Assembly: GCA_027579435.1 (NCBI GenBank) | Contig: JANBPK010000712.1 | Span: forward strand, 62,001 to 126,000 | Length of the DNA: 64,000 bases | Source of the DNA: Candolleomyces eurysporus | Lineage: Eukaryota; Basidiomycota; Agaricomycetes; Agaricales; Psathyrellaceae | Direction: 5' to 3' | In this document: positions 57,742 through 64,000 of the stretch, piece after piece | Layout of the letters: the number at the start of each line of letters is the position of its first letter | How positions within the stretch are numbered: the stretch's first letter is position 1 | The notes under the pieces: model-generated | The model's database searches: none | What the model saw: the letters and a program-made list of their open reading frames with translations, nothing else | What the model was told of the DNA's origin: nothing | Program-made: the position numbers and the translations under genes

Positions 57742-59399
57742 CTATACAAAGACAGGAATAATACCTCTCGGCGACAATTCAAGGTCGGCGAGCGAAACAG
57801 TGGTCTGAGAACCCTTCTTCATCTGCCTCTCTTTCTCCGGACCCCATCCACCATTGATCTTGACACTGGCATGCACTTTCCCGCATCCTGGTACAGGGCA
57901 TTGCCACTCAAACACGTCTTCGACCTTCGCTTTCTTGTTAGCAGACGCCTTCGTAGGGCCCCGCTTGCGTTTGCGCGAATTTGGAGATGGTGGGAGTAGA
58001 TCTGAGTTGCCGTCTTGAGTACCGGATTGCGCTCGTGAGCGCAAGCGAGAGCGGATGCTAGTAGTGTCGGCGGGAGGTTCTTCAGTATCTGCTGTGCTCT
58101 CCCTTCGGTTTTGAGACGAGGGAGCTTCTCCGTAAGGAATCTCCTCTTTTGCTTTTGCCTTGCCCTTGCGGTCGACAGCGAGGGCTGGCTGCCCGATCTG
58201 GGAAACGCATTTCCCATCAAGTAAGTGCCCGCATCTAAGAGCCCATATCCGTCGTTGGGATGCTTCAGAGCCAGTAAGACCCGCGTTCAGAACGAGTGGG
58301 TCGTAGCAGCGGGCACAGACAAGCGTGGTGCTGATTTTTGTTTCCTCCTCGTGCTTGCTTTCGTCCTCTTCGTCCACAATAACGATGGGGGCAGACTTTG
58401 ACGATGGAGGGAAGGAAGGAGCACTCTCAGATGAAGCATCTGGTGCAAAGTCGTGAGTAAATCCAGGCTCCGCGGGGGCAGGGTGCGTATAGAAGGGCTT
58501 GTACTGCTCTTTCTCCTTGAGCGGTGGTCTATTGCGATCGCGGCCGCGCAAGCTGTCCAAATAGTCTTGGATACCTTCTTCGAACGGTTCCTCTGGTTCT
58601 GTCTCAGTACCAGGGACAATGCTGAAGCCCGAGTTGCGATATGCCCGGCGGAGGCCATCGGTGAGAACGGTGAAAAAGCCCCCCGAGCCAGGAGGGACCC
58701 TTCCTGAACGTTCTGCAGCAACACGTGCTCTGTTCCTCGCTATCAACGCGCCCCCAAACCCTAATGTCGGTATGTGGTGTGAAGGCGGGGCTGGGCGTGT
58801 TCCAGGAGCGTTAGTTTGGCCGGCTGGGCGTGAAGATGAGGAAGAAGCTTGCTGCTGGGAAGATGGCCCTGCGGCAGGTGAGTTTGGTCTGCTGCGACCA
58901 AAATCAAAGTCAAAAGAGCGCTCCACAGCGTGCACCGGGGCTGGAGGACCTGTTCTTCGGCCTGGACGCCCAATCGACGACGTTTGACCTGCAAATTGAG
59001 GAGGAACGCGGGGAACAGGAGGTAACATCACGAAGGGAGGATTCTGCCTTGGAGGTGGGGGTGAAAATATTCTTCGACGTTCTATGATTCGGGTCAGACG
59101 AAAGATGCCGGAGGACTGGTAATTCACTTACCACGCCGTCCGGTGGTGCTGGGTAAGGTCTCATCATCACTATCGTCAATTAACAATATAGTTTCTGGAA
59201 TTCTGTTCGCTGTACTCGATTCCGGGCGTCTGGAGGTACTGGCAACTGGTTGGGAGGAACGAGATTCAACAACCTGGACCTCGTCGTCGTCGCTGAGGAG
59301 GTCGACGTCGATGACCTCGATCGAAGAGGAGCGCGTGGGGTTGGAGGAGCTGGAGGAGGTTCCCAGCGATGAGAAAAGGCCTTCGACAGCCGTCGCCAT
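57742..59399 (-). CDS. RING-like protein with SUMO-interacting motif (possible STUbL-type E3)
   Basis: Two exons joined across an intron of about 47 nt near 59080-59130. The N-terminus is Ser-rich and carries SSIEVIDVDLLSDDDEVQVV and ETILLIDDSDDET, two hydrophobic-acidic stretches of the SUMO-interacting-motif type. The long middle is Pro/Ser-rich and disordered. The C-terminal zinc-binding part has LVCARCYDPLV, then IWALRCGHLLDGKCVSQIGQ, then after about 90 mostly charged residues EWQCPVPGCGKVHASVKI. The Cys/His order fits a RING split by a long insertion containing basic RKRKRGPTKASANKKAK. Nuclear E3 activity on sumoylated targets is inference. ATG at 59399. Confidence 0.68.
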
Positions 59400-61127
59400 C
59401 GTTGGTGGTGGTTGTGGTCAATGTCAAGACGGTGAAGGGAGCGATCAATTGTGCCGGACGGACGACAGGCACGGACCTGGGCACGTGGGACAAACTTGCT
59501 GAGCTAAGCTTCCCACGGACATGAACACTGCCGAACTTGGGCATCTACGTTCGTCGAGGCTGCTCACCCACATATCCATCATACTCTGGAACCATTTATG
59601 TAGGTCCCATATCCCGAGAATACTCGTCGCATTATGAAATTATTGATAATTATGTACAAGAAGGGTCCAGATGGTCTTGAAGCTGTAAATATCTGCTTTC
59701 TTTTTGCTTGGCGGGCGACTTTTGGACGTTGGATCGCGGGCGGGGCTATGATCTGAAATACTCTGACGTTCGAACCGAGGGTACTGTACTTGACTCAGAT
59801 TATCCTGGCCTCCACCCTTGAAAATCTACGCCGCCCGGTTTTGTTTACGGGGAAACAGTGCTCAGTCATCATGCCGATGGTACGACATAACCGCAAGTTC
59901 ACTGCGCATCGTTCGGAGTTTCTCTCATTTACCAGTGGCTACTCGGCTTACCCTCTTGAGCTCAGACCTGGCCCCTCCATATATCGTAAGAGGGTGTTTC
60001 TTTCCTACATTCCGCCCCGCGGGAGATTAGTGGCGGAGGCTACAGCTTTTCTGGCTCACCCGGACGCTCGAGCTGCAAACACGGCATCACCACAGTCGGA
60101 ACCGGCTACTTCCTACAGATCTTCAAATTCATAGCTCGGTAAGATCTAAATTGCCTCCTTATTTTTATCCAAAGCGCATCTTGTGTGGCAGGATGTACTC
60201 CTCAGTAGTATCCCATGGGCCCTTGATTCGGGTCTACGAGCGGCGAAAACACCTGAAGAGATTCACAAAGGTCAGCCAATACATGCGTTGTATCAACAAA
60301 ATCCAATACCGACTGAACTTATTCAGAATAGATCTGAAAAATCCGATTCATCGGCCTCCACAAGTTAGGCCGGGTGATGTGCCACTGGATGGCCTACCCG
60401 ACTAATGCGTATCTCGGTCTCCTGCGGAATTGCGAGTCGCATCAAGAAATTTCAATTCTTTTGGAAAGAATTCTGGCAGCAGTGGACACTTCAGTGTCCG
60501 GCAGATTAGCTGTCTTCAGATCTTTACTCGCATCGCGTTGTCGTCATCGCGGCCAGAGTTTCTTTGAACTGGGACGTAAAAGTCTCAGCTTGAGGTGAGG
60601 GAACCCTGCCTTACTTCCGCGAATGGTTGACAGCGAAACTTACAAGATTCTCTCTAAAAAGTTAATGTGAAGACTTCCTTGACCGATATCAAGTTCGCAC
60701 GGAGCTCTTTCTCTCTCTATGCACGATTCGTTATAGTTGGCGATAAGTCATATCAGCCACCCTTTGTCGTGGCGCTCATCAAGTTCAGAGCTATGTCTCA
60801 ATATTCAAACAAACGCAGTTACGCATTCCACCTCTCAGATTTCTAGCCCTGACCGTAGGAATCTCGCGAAGACTCTCATCGGGCTAGCCAGGCGAATCAA
60901 TTGACGGTGGATTAGAAACTTACATCCGCCTTCATATGGGCCGCTTCTTGGCATTCTGCGGTGTGCTCGTTGCATTGAAATACTGGGCATGCCTGCGAGG
61001 TATATAAACAGCTGTCATTTCTACTCCAGGGCCAAGGCACGCCAGCTCTGCTTCTCACAGTCAGTTCCTCGATTCTTTTCTCCTCAAGCTTTCTACGACT
61101 CTCTCCCCCACCGCCCCAACGCGCCCC
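59400..61127. other. Intergenic, no supportable gene
   Basis: About 1.7 kb. The frames at 59790-60405 (plus) have no recognisable motif. The last part holds the terpene synthase promoter. Confidence 0.4.
61001..61008 (+). promoter_or_regulatory. TATA box of the terpene synthase gene
   Basis: TATATAAA lies 120 bp before the start codon at 61128, with a pyrimidine-rich leader (61050-61125) between them. Good match to the consensus in a plausible place. Confidence 0.65.
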
Positions 61128-62414
61128 ATGTCTGGCAGTGATACCCTTCCCGCCTCTTTCATCCTTCCCGACCTTGTCTCCCACTGCCCATTCCCTCTCC
61201 GGCTCAACAGACACTGCTACGATGCAGCTCGGGCTTCTGAGAAGTGGCTGCTCGGTGGTGCCAACCTGTCTCCGGCTCGAGCAGCGAAGTTTATGGGCTT
61301 GAAAGCCGGCGAGCTCACCGCCGCGTGCTATCCAGACGCAGAACCTTTCCAACTGCGCGTCTGCGACGACTTCATGAACTACCTATTTAACCTAGATGAC
61401 TGGCTTGACGAGTTCGACCAGCTTACAGACACCTACGGTATGGCCAACTGCTGCATCGCGGCCATGGGGGATCCTTTTAATTTTCAAACTGACAAACGGG
61501 CTGGCCTGATGACCAAATCGTGAGTCCGTTACTACCCTACGCTGCCTTGACAGCTAAAAACGCGAGGGCCAGCCACTGACTCAATTAATTCGATAACGTC
61601 TTCTGACTGTATACATAAAAACGTCTAGGTTCTTCAGCCGTTTCGTACGGACGGCAGGGTCTGGGTGCGCAGAACGATTCATCCAGAACATGGATCTGTT
61701 CTTCCAGTCCGTCATTTCCCAAACTCGAGACCGCGCTCAGGGCGTGATCCCAGATCTGGAGTCGTACATCATCGTCCGAAGGGACAACAGCGGGTGTAAA
61801 CCTTGTTTTCAATTAACCGAGTTCGCTGCTGGGATTGATTTGCCGGAGGAAGTCCTTCAGCACCCAATCATCCAGTCGCTAGAAGAAGCCACAAATGACC
61901 TTGTGACCTGGTCGAACGTACGTCTCTACCTCTGCCCTTTTTTCTACCTCGGATTCTTAATTCTCCCTCTGGTTTCCCCGCTAACTCTGCGCACCGACAG
62001 GATTTGTTTTCGTTCAATGTCGAACAGTCGCGTCGTGATACCTTCAATATGGTCTCGGTGATAATGCACGAGAAGGGGCTTGGCCTTCAAGAAGCCGCCA
62101 ACTTTATCGGGGACCTCTGCAAGAAGACCATCGACCGATTCGAGGCTGATAAGCAGCGAGTTCCTTCTTGGGGCCCTGACCTCGACTGGCAAGTAGCGAT
62201 TTACATCGACGGTCTCCAAAATTGGATAGTCGGTGAGTACCCAGTCCCGGTCTTTCACCGTGTTGAAACAGGTTGTTCATTTCAAATGACATCTACAGGC
62301 TCTCTTCATTGGTCTTTCGACTCGGAGAGGTACTTCGGAAAGCTTGGCCAAGAGATCAAACAACATAGAGACGTGAAATTGCTTCCAACTAGACCTAATT
62401 TAAACGTTGCCTAG
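61128..62414 (+). CDS. Basidiomycete sesquiterpene synthase (class I terpene cyclase)
   Basis: Class I terpene cyclase turning farnesyl diphosphate into a sesquiterpene hydrocarbon or alcohol. Four exons give 343 residues, the usual size. Key motifs: the aspartate-rich FNLDDWLDEFDQ (Asp90, Asp91, Asp94), the NSE/DTE metal motif NDLFSFNVE (Asn228, Ser232, Glu236) and the RY pair in SERYFG (Arg316-Tyr317). Pairing of the D(D/N)xxD site with NDxxSxxxE suggests the basidiomycete Cop-type/muurolene-cadinene clade, but the product cannot be read from sequence. The introns follow TKS (61520), follow WSN (61919) and fall after QNWIV (62233). No cytochrome P450, transporter or regulator is next to it in the window. 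Confidence 0.94.
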
Positions 62415-63454
62415 GACAACATCTAGATAGATCTATCATCTGCGATACCGCATTGAATATCTATTTCCCTTCGGCCGAAAAATCTGGCTCGAAACTCTAC
62501 AACCTTCGACAATTCTGGTGAGTTTTTGTGGGATATGGAATGATTATGCAAGTAACTTGTGCTCCTCTCTCCTTGTATGACTTCACGAGATGGCCCACGA
62601 GGTCGAGGAACGATTGCATCGCTTGACACCTTGCATATGCTCTGATAATTCAGTGACTGGTTGAAAGTGAGGGGGAAACGCAGAATGACTATGAACCTGG
62701 TGAGTCCAACTACAATACTCCGAGGTAGAGGTGGTTTGAACAACCTACCAGGGTTTCGAAACGGTTGGGGACATTTCTTGACCATGCGTCTTGGGGCTGC
62801 GATGGGGCCAGTGGAGGGTTTTCTTCGACAGCGTCAACGAAGTTCCTAAACTCAGGGTGGATGATATCTTCACTGGAGGTAAAGGTGATGATTGCCAGCA
62901 GGCCTCCGAAGGTCAAACTCTCCTCCGTGAGCCACCTTTGGAAGACGATATCACTGTGGCGTCCAAGTCTGCGTGCTCCTTGTGATCCAAGAGCTCAGGG
63001 ACTCGGATGGCCAGAGCCTTGCATTTTGCTGCCTAAACTCGAGGGGGGGAATTGAGCTCAAAAATCGTGCCAGCGGCTGTTTGTGCGATTCGATCATACT
63101 GGTTAATGTCAAGGGCCCAGGGTGCGATTGAAGCGACAAGCACTTCAGGTAAATCAGATGAAACAGACACCAAGCCACGCGTTCAGGGTTTCCACGTGTG
63201 GAGGGCTTGTTGAGTGTTTTGTGCTCACTAGCCTTCGACCCATGCCCAGAGTAAATGACTCGAGGCGTATACATGAGAAGTTCGTATAGAAGGAAAGAAA
63301 GAGAAATCGAAGGCAGATAGCGCCTTTCTCCATTCATTCAATTCTAGAGTGCTAACTACACCGTAGTCTTTTCATATTGAAGTAAGAAACAGAGAAACTA
63401 TTATTTTAGTAAGTTGTTATGTCGAAACATTGACCATCAAAGTACACGACCCAT
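62415..63454. other. Intergenic, no supportable gene
   Basis: About 1 kb between the terpene synthase and the end of the Gly-rich gene. Frames of 60-128 codons on both strands (62661-63055 plus, 62951-63337 minus) show no motif. Confidence 0.4.
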
Positions 63455-64000
63455 TCAATATTGTCCATCTTCCATTCTCGCGCGTTTTTTGGAACCATCT
63501 CCACCCTGACCTCCACCGGCAAACGCAGGATTATAATGCCCGCGCCCCATCCCGCCACCTGTCAAATCCAGGATCCGATGATTGAGGCCAATTCGAAGAT
63601 ATGAAGACACGGTTCGATTTGTTTTGATTGACGACAGGGTATTTGCGACATGCAGAGAGCGATGCATCGAGAACACATGGAAAGGAAACAGACAGGTAGT
63701 AAGCATATCGTTCCACACAGCTTTAGAGAGTCAGAGAGAGAGGGAGGTGAACAAAACAAAAAGGAAACGCTGTAATACACGGTGTGACGAGAGAAGGGAG
63801 ACGCAAATAATGTAATCGAAAAAAGAACACAACACCTGGACCCAAAACCCAAAACCAGAAAGAAGAGCGCAGGGAAAATGCAAACGGAGAGGATCAAAAG
63901 TTCGTACCCATTCCGCCCATCATTCCGCCTCGACCGCCTCCTCCCATCATACCTCCGCCTCGAGGTCCTTGGGGGAGCATCCCTCCACGTCCTCCCACAA
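63455..64000 (-). CDS. Gly-rich C-terminus of a probable RNA-binding protein (partial, continues beyond window)
   Basis: Only the last two exons are present. The upstream exon (64000 to about 63908) reads GGRGGMLPQGPRGGGMMGGG and GRGGMMGGMG. After an unusually long intron (about 350 nt, acceptor TTTGACAG near 63562) the last exon gives GGGMGRGHYNPAFAGGGQGG then DGSKKRARMEDGQY and a stop at 63455-63457. RGG/GGM-rich tails with a basic KKRAR stretch are typical of nuclear RNA-binding proteins such as RRM and cleavage-factor subunits, but the domain part lies outside the window, so the identity is open. Confidence 0.6.

Overview
The window is nuclear DNA from a filamentous fungus, almost certainly a mushroom-forming basidiomycete (Agaricomycetes). 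The evidence is the dense packing of genes on both strands, the many 50-70 nt introns, and families typical of this group: an AA9 lytic polysaccharide monooxygenase, a basidiomycete-type sesquiterpene synthase, a long intron-rich F-box protein, a DUF1996 secreted protein and a GH17 glucanase. The species cannot be fixed from sequence alone. Isolated single N bases, usually beside homopolymers, mark weak assembly points. At least two genes appear frameshifted (positions about 780-820 and 56818).

Layout. 0.4-10 kb: a Pof1-type nucleotidyltransferase (-), an AA9 LPMO (+), a Cys-rich secreted protein (-), the very-long-chain enoyl reductase Tsc13 (-) and a membrane-anchored carboxylesterase (-). 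11.2-12.1 kb: a decayed gene of a basidiomycete family of unknown function. 12.5-15.5 kb: two ABHD11-like alpha/beta hydrolase paralogues transcribed away from each other, with an intron-containing tRNA-Lys(CTT) between them. 15.6-20.3 kb: an acidic unknown protein (-), ARV1 (+) and GET4 (-). 21.1-22.6 kb: a GH17 enzyme (-).

23-36 kb is the most distinctive part, an accessory island built by repeated duplication. It holds five small three-exon genes, all on the minus strand, each coding for about 90-120 residues with a single divergent double-stranded-RNA-binding-like domain. It also holds three copies of a WRKY/GCM1-like zinc-finger gene. The outermost zinc-finger copy (34539-36036) is intact. 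The two inner copies are chimeras whose 5' end derives from a dsRBM gene, and both carry the same 58-nt frameshifting deletion. Two duplication periods are visible, about 1.9 kb (dsRBM-1/2) and about 3.1 kb (dsRBM-3/4/5 with the zinc-finger copies). This is the best candidate for a little-described system, although its function is unknown.

36.5-52.3 kb: an HSBP1-like coiled coil (-), about 5.4 kb with no recognisable gene, a long F-box protein (+), a WOPR (Gti1/Pac2/Wor1) regulator (+), TFIIH subunit Tfb2 (-) and the proteasome chaperone Nas6 (+). 52.3-64 kb: gene-poor DNA, a DUF1996 secreted protein with a Thr/Pro repeat tail (+), a RING-like protein with a SUMO-interacting motif (-), an isolated sesquiterpene synthase (+), and the 3' end of a Gly-rich probable RNA-binding protein leaving the window (-).

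Most genes are unrelated housekeeping or secreted-enzyme genes and form no operon or obvious pathway cluster. The exceptions are the duplicated island and the hydrolase pair. Gene models were spliced by eye from GT/GC...AG signals and family conservation, so exon edges are predictions.
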